A DNA stretch of 64,000 bases from assembly GCF_023278565.1 (NCBI RefSeq), contig NC_064675.1, positions 4,092,001 through 4,156,000 of the forward strand. Reading direction: 5' to 3'. Shown piece by piece: positions 50,086-60,006 of this stretch; position 1 is the stretch's first letter, and each line of letters opens with the position of its first letter. The DNA is from Colletotrichum lupini (Eukaryota; Ascomycota; Sordariomycetes; Glomerellales; Glomerellaceae). Both the position numbers and the translations under genes were made by a program. The notes under the pieces were generated by a model that did no database searches, had not been told where the DNA came from, and saw only the letters and a program-made list of their open reading frames with translations.

Positions 50086-50312
50086 GATGGCGCAAGGCAA
50101 TGGTGCGAGGATCTCGGTCGATGGATACGCAGCATTATGTGTCATGGCTACGCAGAATGAGGATACAATAAGTGATACTCTCCTGACGAGCGAGGACTGC
50201 GTCCAGCTGGCGGAAACAGCTAGCCAGAGAGGCCCTCTGGGGTGGGCACAATTACAGATGCAGGAATATACATCACAATGACTTGATGAACAATTGACGT
50301 CTTTGGTTCCGG

Positions 50313-50777
50313 CTATCCCGACTTCCCTATTGTAACCTCGTTTCGTGTCCCGGAGCCGGACGCGGATCCAGGTTCTAGCCACTTGACTGGATGTTGCTTG
50401 AAAAAGGGCCAAGGAGGCACGACAAGGAGGAATGTGAGTACGGTTCCGCCTAAGCCAACGTAGACTGCGAGCTTGATGTCTTGCAGAATGTATCCGATGA
50501 TGAAAGCAAGAACCTACAGGGAAGGGCAAGTCAGCATGGAGTGCTTTCAAGTTTGATATCGAACAATTGTCAGAACTTACTCCAGATGCCGAGAGAAGTA
50601 GAGTCGCGAGGAGATCTGCCAGTTTCTGGCCCTCAAAGTCCTGTAGGGAACACATCGTTAGCGTCTGGGAGTTGGAGATGCGTCAAAGAAGCCGAAGGGG
50701 AGGCAGGTTTCCACCGGGTGACGTACGATCTGGCCCTCAGCGATATCGCGAACCTGGTCGAGGATTTGATCGGCCAT
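50313..50777 (-). CDS. SPC1: Signal peptidase complex subunit 1 (SPC12 family)
   Basis: Small non-catalytic ER-membrane subunit of signal peptidase. Three minus-strand exons: 50777-50727, 50640-50581 and 50513-50313, giving 103 aa. Both introns (86 and 67 bp) fall between codons, so exon joins are clean: MADQILDQVRDIAEGQI, then DFEGQKLADLLATLLL, then the last exon. DFEGQKLA is the family hallmark just before the first membrane segment (about residues 27-48). The second membrane segment is LAVYVGLGGTVLTFLLVVPPW (about 53-74), giving the usual hairpin with both ends in the cytosol, and is followed by the conserved PFFKQHPVKWLEP. The gene is too fragmented by introns to appear as a long open frame. 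The short Ser/Gly/Thr tail is variable in the family. Confidence 0.93.
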
Positions 50778-52354
50778 TGTAATTGCGCCCGCGAAACTGT
50801 CCAAAAGCGTTGTTCTTTTTGGTTGTTGGCCGGTTGATGATTGGGGGGGGGGGTTGCGCTGGAAGATGGATTGGTGTGGTGAGCAACCTCTTTGCCAAGT
50901 CGTTGGTGCAGACTGTCGGGCCGTAGATGTGTATTCGAATATTTGGTTCGGTCTGCGATCTCGAGGTGATCAACAATGGATGATCTGGTATTATGGTGGC
51001 AGGAGCAAATGGAACGTCTCTTAGCAAGGCACCTAAGGTAAGGTAAGGTTAGGTAGGTAGGGAACAGGTATGCCGTTTCCGAAGCAAGTGAAGCACGGAC
51101 CCTAGTCCTCAGGTCTGGTTTGCAAGCTCACTTTCACTCCGTGCAGCCTTCGGCACCATGTTCCTGCTCCAGCAGCTGCTATTGGGTGCAGCCCAACCAC
51201 AAGGCGAACGATGGGGTACAGGCTAAACAGGCCAGCGGACTGTGTGGGGTCACTGGTATGACACACCCAGACATCCTTGGCCTGGAACCTGAAAAAAAGT
51301 CTCTCTCGGCTGGCCTGTGCCGCCACCTACCTTAGCGACTCACTGGCTCCAAGTCGGATTTTCACTCAGAACCGGGAAATCTTCCCTTGCATTTGATCAC
51401 CTTCTGGCCGTCCCCGTCATCTTTCGGTTCCATTCACCACCAAAAATTTCAAAAAAACCCTCAACACGCTCAGGACAACCGAGAAGACCTGTCGTCCAAA
51501 CTCCTTTTTTTTCTGTGCAAACCAACCTTTTGTTCATTTGATTGTGCAGCAGTCAGACCAGCTTTCTTCATCAGATTAGTCTGATCTTGTTCTGGTGGTT
51601 GATCTAGCGACCTACCAAAACAATCGCATACTGTTTCCGGACGACGAAGACAAAGTCCCACATCCTTGGGTCACCATTCGCACCACCTAAACCGACGACC
51701 ATTGTTCCTCGATCGTTATCCGATTCCCTCAACACCGCTCGTAACAACAAATAATCACCTCCTCGACCTCACATACTATTGTGTCTTCCGAACTGCTGCG
51801 ACAAATAATAGAATCGCATTCGACTTTCGAGTTTCCCAGGTCGAAAGACCCACTTGATATTCTACCCGACACTCCAAACCACCAAGTTGGCTTCACTCGC
51901 AGCTGACGCTACCTCACCCACCTGTTCACTCCGAGGTCCTGGTTTCTGGGTCTACAGCGGAGTGCACAAGAAACCTCCGTAATCGGGTTTCAAAATCAAC
52001 AGAAATAACCGGAATACAACATCACATCTCCAGCATTCTTGTGCGTCAACGCTGTCTCCTCAGCGTGTACGCATCTTCTAGGGACTGGCACGACCACAGC
52101 CACCCTGGAAGCTCGCTACTCTTTCAGCGCACACCGCGCCGGCCGCGCGGAGTGCGATTCGGTAACGGTCTACTTTGAATACGCATCAGTTATGGGTATC
52201 GCCGCCTGATTCAAGAGTTGCGGAGGCCTTCGAAGAGGAACGAGTTTGAGACTTACAACCCATTCCACCAAACGAGCTACCCACACAAGCGGGTCAATAT
52301 TTTCGTTGGCTGTGAAACCAAGCAATATTGCCAGGTTGCAGCACCAAAGTCAAC
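50778..52354. other. Intergenic SPC1 - Mg2+ transporter
   Basis: Divergent promoter and probable long 5' leader of the transporter gene. It contains an AAGGTAAGGTAAGGTTAGGTAGGTAG stretch near 51033-51058 (a GGTA-type tandem) and a G10 run at 50845-50854. No additional gene recognised. Confidence 0.5.
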
Positions 52355-54272
52355 ATGTCTGACCACGAGGAGAATATCTCTGAGGGCGGCTTCAAGACGC
52401 CGATCCCTGAGCTCGACGACCACCGCCTTCAGGTTGCCACTAGCCCCCACCCAGAGCGGCCTCGAAGAGGCACTTTCGACACTCTGTATGGAGCGCGCCT
52501 TCTTGGGCCCGACTCGGTTTCTGGTGAGCGGTCGCCAAGTATCAGGGTTCGGGATTTCGAAGAGGCAATTGTCGATGATGAGGGAGGTGACATCTCGCCG
52601 CATGCGCGACGGGTTCGTCGACCGACTGTTGAGACGGTCACCGACCAGAGATCCATCTCCCCTCCCAACTCGGTCAAAGCCTTCGCTGAAGCGCGCCGTC
52701 GCGAGCGTGGCATGTCCTTCTCTGAGTCCAAGGCCGAGAGGAAGGGCAGCGAGGAGAACCTGCATCGCGCAGGCTCAATCAGCAGCCGCCGTAGCCACCG
52801 CAGTCGACCTTTCACGGTCGATGACGGCGCCAGCTTAGCCACCAACCAGTCGGCCGAGGAAGACGTCTGTTTCCCTCTACAAGATCCCCGGCGTAAGGAC
52901 CAGCTGTACATCGACTTCGACTACTTGGAGAATTTCGTCCAGTCTGACCAGGCATCGCGAACGGCTAGTCGCCGCGATTCTCTCCGTGCCTTCCCGGACC
53001 TACGACAGACACAGACGTCTGAGGGACAGCCTCAGCTGCAACTCAGCACTGTTGATGGAGATATTGTCAACATGCCCTCTGACACCTCTGATGAGCAGGA
53101 GATCTCGGAGAAGGAGCATGCCGCCGAAGATGCTAAGAATAAGCCTGTAGCTACCCAGCAGCCCCTGGACCCCAACCGGTTCAGCTTCTTTTCTTCGGCT
53201 TGGGAATCTACGATCCACGCAGCAGAACTTGGGGACTTGGTTCTTCCCGGCGAGGATCTTCGGGGCCTCTTCACGCTCCCCGCCGATGAGTCCGATGGAG
53301 TTTGGTGGTTGAATGTCAACAGCCCTACCAAGGAGGAGGTTACCGCCATCTGCAAAGCATTCGGTATCCATCCTTTGACAATTGAGGATATTACGACGCA
53401 AGAAGCGCGGGAGAAAATTGAGCTGTTTCCCTCGTACTACTTCGCAAGCTTTCGATCTTTCACCCCAGTACAAGAAGACGACGGCTTGGAGTATGAGCCG
53501 TACAACCTCTATGTCGTTGTCTTTCGCGAGGGTACTCTGAGCTTCAGTTTCGAGCCCAATGCCCACACCTCTCACGTGCGCAAGCGGATTGCCCTGCTTA
53601 GGGACTACGTTGCGCTGAGCAGCGACTGGATTTGCTATGCTCTGATGTAAGTGGACACAGTCGAAGTCGATTATCAGTGCTAATCTGTTGGGCAGTGACG
53701 ATATTGTGGATTGCTTTGCTCCAGTCATCCGCGACATTGAGTTAGAGGCTGACGCCATTGAGGACGGCGTCTTCGTCGCCCGCGAGGATGATTCAAACCA
53801 GTTTCTGCGGTCCATTGGCCGAGTGCGCAAGAACACCATGGCTCTCATGCGCCTTCTTGGAGGCAAAGCTGATGTCCTGCGAGGCTTTACCAAGCGTTGC
53901 AACGAGAACTACAAGGTTACACCCCGTATGGACATTGGACTTTATCTCGGCGATATACAGGATCACGTCGTCACTATGGTCACCAACCTCGGCCACTTCG
54001 AAAAGATTCTGTCTCGCTCCCACAGTAACTACTTGGCTCAGCTTTCCATCAACAGCATCTCTCAGGGTACACACACGAACTTAGTACTCAGCAAGATCAC
54101 GTTCCTCGCGTCGATTCTTGTTCCGCTCAACCTCGTTTGTGGACTGTTCGGCATGAACGTTCCGGTTCCCTTTGCGGACACTTCTCTTGTCCCGTTCTTT
54201 GTCATTCTTGGAAGCTTGATTCTCTTCAGCGTTGTGAGCATGACCTTGGCTCGCAAGTACAAGTACATCTGA
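52355..54272 (+). CDS. CorA-type magnesium transporter, Alr1/Mnr2 group
   Basis: Predicted Mg2+ channel of plasma or vacuolar membrane. Two exons: 52355-53646 and 53696-54272, giving 622 aa; the 49-bp intron is GT-AG and splits an Ile codon. The first about 270 residues are polar, Ser/Arg/Glu-rich and likely disordered, as in yeast Alr1 and Mnr2. The CorA soluble domain begins near residue 280 (NRFSFFSSAWESTIHAAELG) and includes WWLNVNSPTKEEV, FGIHPLTIEDI and REKIELFPSYYFASF. The C-terminus has TM1 (about 563-582) ending in the obligatory selectivity motif GMN (583-585, in LFGMNVPVPF) and TM2 (about 595-615), then a short basic tail. The upstream in-frame extension has no ATG, so MSDHEENISEGG at 52355 is taken. 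Alr1 versus Mnr2 orthology cannot be settled by eye. Confidence 0.93.
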
Positions 54273-54843
54273 AGAATACATCGGGGCGCTGTCGTCAACG
54301 TTACGACTTGATTTTCCTTCCATGCCGTTATATTAGTAGGGCATGAAGCATAACCGTGATGGCTTGTGCAAGCAACAAAACAAGCAACGGGATTGGACAA
54401 TGGGGCTTTCATGTCAATTGATCGATTTTAATTTAGTCTTGGTAGATACAAGAGAATACGAATTGGTTCCCAAACTTTGCAATGCATGCCTCACGCAGCT
54501 CTAATGCTTGCCGGTTTTACAAATCAGCAAGGCTTACTCAACCTAAGTCACTATTCACGAAGCTGAGGATATGTTTCTTTGCACTGCTCTGTGATCTTGA
54601 TAAGTACATGGCGTTGTGCGTGCTTGGTTTTCGCGCCCATACTCAGCCAATGGGAGATGCCCAGGTTATAGTGGAGACAAAAAAAAAGCTGGATGCAAGA
54701 AGTACGGAAAGGCAAATATTGGAAGACTTTTGACCTCTACCATACTATCGTCACAGCCAACATACGCTCCTCCATCCCGCACTTGCAATCCCTAACGAAC
54801 AACGTACTATCAAGGATCTGGAAAATCTCACAAAGACACAACG
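54273..54843. other. Intergenic Mg2+ transporter - TIM8
   Basis: Same-strand spacer of about 570 bp with the transporter 3' end and the TIM8 promoter. Nothing else seen. Confidence 0.5.
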
Positions 54844-55295
54844 ATGGACTCCTCAAGATCAGCGCTCGAGAACTCAGACCTCGACAAGCTTAACGACAAG
54901 GACAAGCTTGAGCTCCGCCAATTCCTTGCCAACGAGCAGCAGAGATCTCAAATTCAGTCACGTTAGTATATCCTCATCTTATGGGGCCGTAGAAGAGGGG
55001 AGCATGGCAGATTGAAGGTGATGGGAGACTACGGGAGGCATTGGCGTATGTGCGCGGTCTAATCAGATGGCTGCAGACATAGAGGGAGAGAGAGAAAGGA
55101 CTTAGCAGCTAATTCGAATCATGAATAGAAACCCATGCTCTCACCGAGATCTGCTGGAAGAAGTGCGTCAGTGGCTCGATCCGCGGCTCGAAGCTGGACA
55201 AGGGCGAGGAGGGATGCCTGGCCAACTGCGTTGACAGATTCCTTGACGTCAACTTCCTCACGATGAAGCACCTCAACAACATGCGCTCTGGTTAA
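54844..55295 (+). CDS. TIM8: Mitochondrial import inner membrane translocase subunit Tim8
   Basis: Small Tim chaperone that with Tim13 escorts hydrophobic precursors (for example Tim23) across the intermembrane space. Two exons: 54844-54961 and 55129-55295, giving 94 aa; the 167-bp intron (donor GTTAGT, acceptor AATAG) splits a Gln codon. The twin CX3C signature is complete: CWKKC, then a 16-residue spacer [16 protein letters not shown], then CLANC, followed by [10 protein letters not shown]. The N-terminal [20 protein letters not shown] is the usual helix before the first cysteine pair. Length agrees with yeast Tim8 (87 aa). It is not Tim9, Tim10 or Tim13 because of the spacing and the [12 protein letters not shown] context. 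Confidence 0.94.
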
Positions 55296-55823
55296 ATGGG
55301 TTTGGAGAAAACCGTCGAATCACACACGCTGGAACAACAGGAAACAGGATACGGAACACGTCACAACGGCATACTCGTGGGGGAAACGGTAGACCGAATA
55401 GAGAGGGGCGTAGAGAAACTTCGGATGGAAGTTGCTCATGTACAAGCATATGTATCACTATGTACGAGGAAGAATGGCAATCCCATCATGTCAGAACACC
55501 GTCTGACAGGTTTACAACAATATCTGGCATACACAACGATCTCACGGTTGCAAAGTTTGCGTCTGGATATACAAGGATGGTCACCGGAAGCGAATTTCGC
55601 GTTCATGTGCATTTCTTTGAGACTGAACACGGTCATGGTACTCCAGCCTGAGTACCGGGAGAATCGATTGGTGCCCTCGAGGAGATGCCACTCCTGGGGA
55701 ATCTGTATCAACAACCTTGAGACGCCCATGCCAATGCCTTTTGCAGTCAATGAACCCGAATTGCTTTTTACTTATTCATTTCCCATTCCCGTTTCAGTCC
55801 TTCGCGGAAAATTAACATCCGCT
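55296..55823. other. Intergenic TIM8 - uL23
   Basis: Convergent 3' flanks of about 530 bp. Open frames cross it but none has family character. Confidence 0.5.
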
Positions 55824-56689
55824 CTAGACGAGAGCCAGCTTGGTGGCGGCGATGTCAAGAGCATCGACATCGGGGGTGAGGCGGGCATAGGCCTTCTTGG
55901 AGCCGTCGGGGCGGATCAGGGTGTTGATCTTGACGGTGTCGATGTCGTAAAGTTTCTTGAGGGCCTGCTTGATCTGGGCCTTGTTGGACTTGACGTCGAC
56001 GATGAAGACGAGGGTGTTGTTCTCCTCAATCTTCTTCATGGCGGACTCGGTGTTGAGGGGGTGGACGATGATCTTGTGCTCGTCGAGGCGGGGCTCGTGG
56101 GGGATCGACTTGCGGGGGTACTTGGGAGCGCGCGAGACGACGAGGGTCTTGGGGCGGTGGAACGAGGTGGTGTAGCGGACCTTGTTCTTGTAGTGACCGT
56201 GGGCCTAGGGGAAGATGCTGTCAGCTTTCTAATTTGTGGTGGCAGACAGTATCCCGTCCTCCTTCGGCCGCAGGCACTTCGGTTGTCTTGGGAAGCCGCG
56301 GGCAGAGGGGTATATTGCTTGTACTTACACCCTTCAGGGCAGCCTTGGCAGCGTTGTTGGCCTGCTTGGAGCCCTTAGGCGCCTTGGAGGCACCGCCTAG
56401 AGTAGAGATGTCGCATCAGCAATCGCTCTTTATTTTCAAAAGAACTCGCAAGATCTGCTGTAGCATGATGCTCCGGGAGAGAGGTTTCGGCGTAGAGATT
56501 GTTGGTGTATCCCCCGTTCCGTCACCGTTCTGCCCGTTGCCGTCGACGAAACAAGAGATTTTGTCGAGTCGCCATTGTGTGCGTTTTGTGTATATGGTGG
56601 TTGGGAATGTTGCGCTCGCAAGTGTGTATTTCTTGCTGCTACCGGGAGTTGATTTCTCAAGTACCTTTCTTCGAGTCCTTGGGGGCCAT
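55824..56689 (-). CDS. RPL25: 60S ribosomal protein uL23 (L25 / L23a)
   Basis: Large-subunit protein at the exit tunnel, docking site for SRP and nascent-chain factors. Three minus-strand exons: 56689-56665, 56396-56329 and 56204-55824, giving 157 aa. Exon 1 is only 25 bp (MAPKDSKK plus one base) and is followed by a 268-bp intron; the second intron is 124 bp. A short first exon and long first intron are usual for ribosomal protein genes. Family landmarks are [60 protein letters not shown] and [21 protein letters not shown] looked in both introns for box C/D snoRNA motifs and saw none convincing. Divergent from BMT2 (478 bp apart). Confidence 0.97.
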
Positions 56690-57167
56690 TGTGACTGATG
56701 GGGATGTTGGCTGGTTGGGCGGGTTAGCTGGGTTGTCGTCGGTGTCGAGGTCGAGTGCAAAAAGAAGAGATTCCGAAAGTCAAATGTTTTTTTTCTCTCA
56801 TCTGTGGGCTTAGGGTTGACTTGGTCTGTGCGCCCCAATTCGTTATCTTATCTTGGCTGGAGGAGACGGGGAAAGTGATGAGGAAAATCATTCCGCCGTT
56901 GCTGGCTAGCCTAACCCGACTAGAACCGCGCTCAACCTAGCACTTGCCAAAAGGAAGCAGACTGCTTACATAAGGCTCGACTTACACTCTTCGAGCAGGG
57001 AAAAGAAAGAAAAAAAAACCCCCAAGCATCTGCTATGTCGACTTTGATATTGATCTCGTTGAGAATATCCAAAGCTCACTCAACGTACGCGACCCGGAAG
57101 CGCAAATCGAAGCCCTCTTGCTCCTCACTTTGATCGCTCTTCTCCGCCCCAAACAAGTGTCAGAAAC
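56690..57167. other. Divergent promoter region uL23/BMT2
   Basis: Spacer of about 480 bp shared by two ribosome-related genes: a ribosomal protein and an rRNA methyltransferase. A CAGTCACA sequence directly abuts the uL23 ATG on the minus strand, but its position is wrong for a HomolD promoter box. Nothing else seen. Confidence 0.45.
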
Positions 57168-58073
57168 ATGGGAAGGACGAAGCCCGCCAATAAGCTGTTG
57201 TCCAGAGGCCGCCCTCCCACTATCAAAAAAGCAAAGTCCATATCTCGCAAAGAGACCAGAACGCTTATCAACACTCATCACACCTTGCAGAAGAAGCGCC
57301 AGCAAGCACTGGCTCGGAATGATGAGAGGGAGGCAGCAGCGGTTGCAGCCGAAATTTCTGCCCTCGGCGGGCTCGAGGAATACCAGCGAGCCAGTCTCCA
57401 AGGCCAACGAGTAGATCGCGGCGGAGACAGCTCGAGAGTCCTCCTGGACTGGCTGCGATCAGCCGATTTGCAGCCATTGAAGTCCAAGGACACTCGAAGT
57501 GAGGGGAAGAGCGAGGGCGGGGCGCATCGCCGATTGCGAATGCTCGAAGTGGGCGCTCTCAGTACTGATAACGCTTGCTCCAAGAGCGGCGTCTTCGAAA
57601 TGACTCTCATCGACCTCAACAGCCAACGGGCGGGCATCCTTCAGCAGGATTTCATGGAGCGACCGCTACCAATGGACGACTCGGATCGATTTGACATCAT
57701 CTCACTCAGCTTGGTTGTCAACTACGTTCCTGACCACTCACTACGTGGTGAGATGCTTCTCCGCACGCTTTCATTTCTCCGCCAGCCTGGAGACGATCTA
57801 TCGGATGCTACTCGCGCCCTGTTTCCCTCACTATTCTTGGTCCTCCCTCGGAGCTGTGTCGATAACTCACGCTATTTCTCTCAGGATCGGTTGGTTGAGA
57901 TCATGACGGCCTTGGGATACGTCCAACTTGAGGGAAAGGCCACCAACAAGCTGGTGTATTCACTCTGGAAGAGGGCAAATGCTTCAAGCGAACCGTTGCC
58001 CTTGTTTGCCAAGCAGGAGCTCAACCCGGGCATGAATCGTAACAACTTCACAATCACACTGAAGGGTTCATGA
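57168..58073 (+). CDS. BMT2: 25S rRNA adenine-N1 methyltransferase Bmt2
   Basis: Nucleolar SAM-dependent enzyme that makes an m1A mark in 25S rRNA. Single exon of 301 aa. The N-terminus is very basic (GRTKPANKLLSRGRPPTIKK, then KKAKSISRKETRTLI), fitting nucleolar/RNA binding. The Rossmann core begins RRLRMLEVGALSTDNACSKS (motif I, about residues 121-140) and continues with MTLIDLNSQ (acidic residue of motif II) and QQDFMERPLP. FDIISLSLVVNYVPDHSLRG follows, the family signature. The C-terminal part includes LFLVLPRSCVDNSRYFSQDR and YSLWKR. The first ATG of the frame gives the conserved basic beginning. Length agrees with yeast Bmt2 (about 320 aa). Shares a 478-bp divergent promoter with the ribosomal protein uL23 gene. 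Confidence 0.92.
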   Translation: MGRTKPANKLLSRGRPPTIKKAKSISRKETRTLINTHHTLQKKRQQALARNDEREAAAVAAEISALGGLEEYQRASLQGQRVDRGGDSSRVLLDWLRSADLQPLKSKDTRSEGKSEGGAHRRLRMLEVGALSTDNACSKSGVFEMTLIDLNSQRAGILQQDFMERPLPMDDSDRFDIISLSLVVNYVPDHSLRGEMLLRTLSFLRQPGDDLSDATRALFPSLFLVLPRSCVDNSRYFSQDRLVEIMTALGYVQLEGKATNKLVYSLWKRANASSEPLPLFAKQELNPGMNRNNFTITLKGS

Positions 58074-58956
58074 TTACATGCCGCTAGATTGGATCAACTT
58101 TTCGGCCCAGGGAGCCGGCGGGCAGATCATCAAGTGGGTTGAAAACGGGACATCACTGTTGCCATTGTGATCAAAGACGGGGCCCAATCACGATTCTGGC
58201 TGCCTTTTTGGGGGCAATACTGGACGATCAGACGCCGAGGCGGGCCTTGGGGTGGTGTAAGTTCCAAGCGTTCTCCCCTCACAACGATCGACAGGCGATC
58301 GTCCATATTTTCACTTCCGTTTGGACGCCTCGAAGATGTCACGTTTCCAATAAGCCAACAATGACCTATATTGTGGGACGAATGTCATCGGCACGACGAG
58401 CCCACGATTAACCCCGCCGTCCGGGCATTTGGCAAGCGCCCGTTGCAAGCGAGGGGCCGGCGCGGCTGCTTTCACCTGCCTTCCACGGGACGGACGAGTC
58501 CATGTTCTACATCTGGATCAATCGGCAATTCATGCGAGACAAAACAAGGACTTGGTCGGCTGCCGCGGGCCCTCTGGCGTTTGGATGGGGCGTCAAGGTC
58601 TCGAGCTCCAATGGAAACAGCTTCGACCTGCCTGTTTCTCACAAGTTTGGCCATCTCGTTTCCGGTCTTTTATCAGCTGTTGCGGGTAAAGCTAGGTATG
58701 AGATCCCACGCGTCTGAAGCCGAGGAATGAGCGATGGGCATCTAGAACAGACTTTGCTTGAAGGGTAAGGGATGGGATGGACGGGACAAGAGATGTGGAA
58801 TTGGGCAGTCGACGGAGATGGGAAAGCTGAAGATGGTGTTCACCGGATGCAGACTGTATTCGAGGCGTTTCCATGCCGGCATGTCTCCAATAGCGCTACC
58901 AAAGTCTAGGAGCAACACTCGTCGTCGGGTACCCCGCAAGCCAAATTAGTCGCGTA
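58074..58956. other. Intergenic BMT2 - UTR4
   Basis: Convergent 3' flanks of about 880 bp. No gene recognised on either strand. Confidence 0.5.
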
Positions 58957-60006
58957 TCAGTGTTTGGATCCAAGGCCCTTGAGTTCGTTGAAGTCTCTGA
59001 TCGGCTGCAACGTTGGGCTCAGGTCATCTGGGAGTGGAGCGTTGCCGGGGCGGACGACGGGAATGCTCTGCATTCCGGCCATGATTGCGGCTGTGACTTC
59101 GCTGGGGTTGTCACTGAGGAAGAGCCATTCCTCAGGCTTTGTGCCGGCGAAGTTTGACAGGATTGAAGCATAACTGCCGGGCTCAGTCTTGAGGCCGGCG
59201 TTGACCGTGTCGAACCAGCCCGAGATGAGGGGCGTCAAGTCCGCCGGCTGAGCATCTGTGTAGCCAAAGAAGAGCTTTTGGGCGGGAACAGAGCCTGAGG
59301 AGTAGATGACGAGGCGTAGACCGGCGTCCTTCCAGGACAAAAGACGTTCAGCGACATCCGGAAAGAGAGGCGCCTTGATTTCACCCGACTTGTAGCCCTC
59401 TTTCCAGAGGTAACCCTGGAGGGCCTTGAGGTACGATGCCTTGACATCGCGTTTGACAAGGTCGCGGAAGTGCGCCTCGAAGACTGGTCGATCAGACACA
59501 CAGTCCTCAGGGAACGCATTACGGTAGACTGCGAACTCGGGATTGTCCCATTGCTTGTCTAGGGTAGCCGGAAGGGCATCGACGGCATACGGGTACTGGA
59601 AACCGAGACATCAGCACGGCAATGATATCGGCGGGATTGTGCCGCCGTGGGAGTAAGCGCACGGTTGCCCGGCTCGGAATGAAGAATACCACCTCCGTGC
59701 CATCGGAGGAGAATTCAAGGAAGTCACCCGGAGGGGGCTGCAAATCACCCGATGGACCAGGGGGTGGGTGGTTGGTAGGAACTTGGGGTGAGACGACATA
59801 CCAGCACGTCTTTGACGAAGGATATGGGACAAACGGTTCCTTCTGCATATTTAGAAAGTCTCGAATCAGCATACGCAATGTAATCAAGACTTGAATCCGC
59901 CAATGCAACAAAATCATCCTGGATACGGTGAGTTCGGCATCTGGTAAGAAAGGTGCTCACCGATATCGAGCAATACGACACTAATAGCGCCGAGGCTGTG
60001 GGCCAT
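58957..60006 (-). CDS. UTR4: Enolase-phosphatase E1 (methionine salvage)
   Basis: HAD-superfamily bifunctional enzyme converting 2,3-diketo-5-methylthiopentyl-1-phosphate through enolization and dephosphorylation in the methionine salvage pathway. Three minus-strand exons: 60006-59961, 59842-59802 and 59595-58957, giving 241 aa. Introns are 118 and 206 bp. Splicing assembles HAD motif I, LLDIEGTVCPISFVKDVL (D14, E16, G17, T18), which is split across exons 1 and 2. Motif II is YSSGSVPAQKLFFGYT, and motif III is EWLFLSDNPSEVTAAIMAGM. The region YPYAVDALPATLDKQWDNPE links motif I to the cap domain. The C-terminus has VVRPGNAPLPDD and the final DFNELK typical of the family. Length agrees with yeast Utr4 (227 aa). 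The long open frame alone starts too late (after motif I), so the two small upstream exons are essential. Confidence 0.94.

Noticed and set aside
56397..56664. snoRNA in the long first intron of the uL23 gene
   Set aside because: The only C-box-like TGATG coincides with the expected branch point near the acceptor, and no paired D box or terminal stem is present.
56687..56697. CAGTCACA (HomolD-like) next to the uL23 ATG
   Set aside because: HomolD boxes act tens of bases upstream of transcription starts; this one abuts the start codon, so it is more likely just the translation-start context.
58074..58956. Frames of 60-119 codons between BMT2 and UTR4
   Set aside because: Overlapping frames on both strands without domain character; best explained as 3' flanks of two convergent genes.
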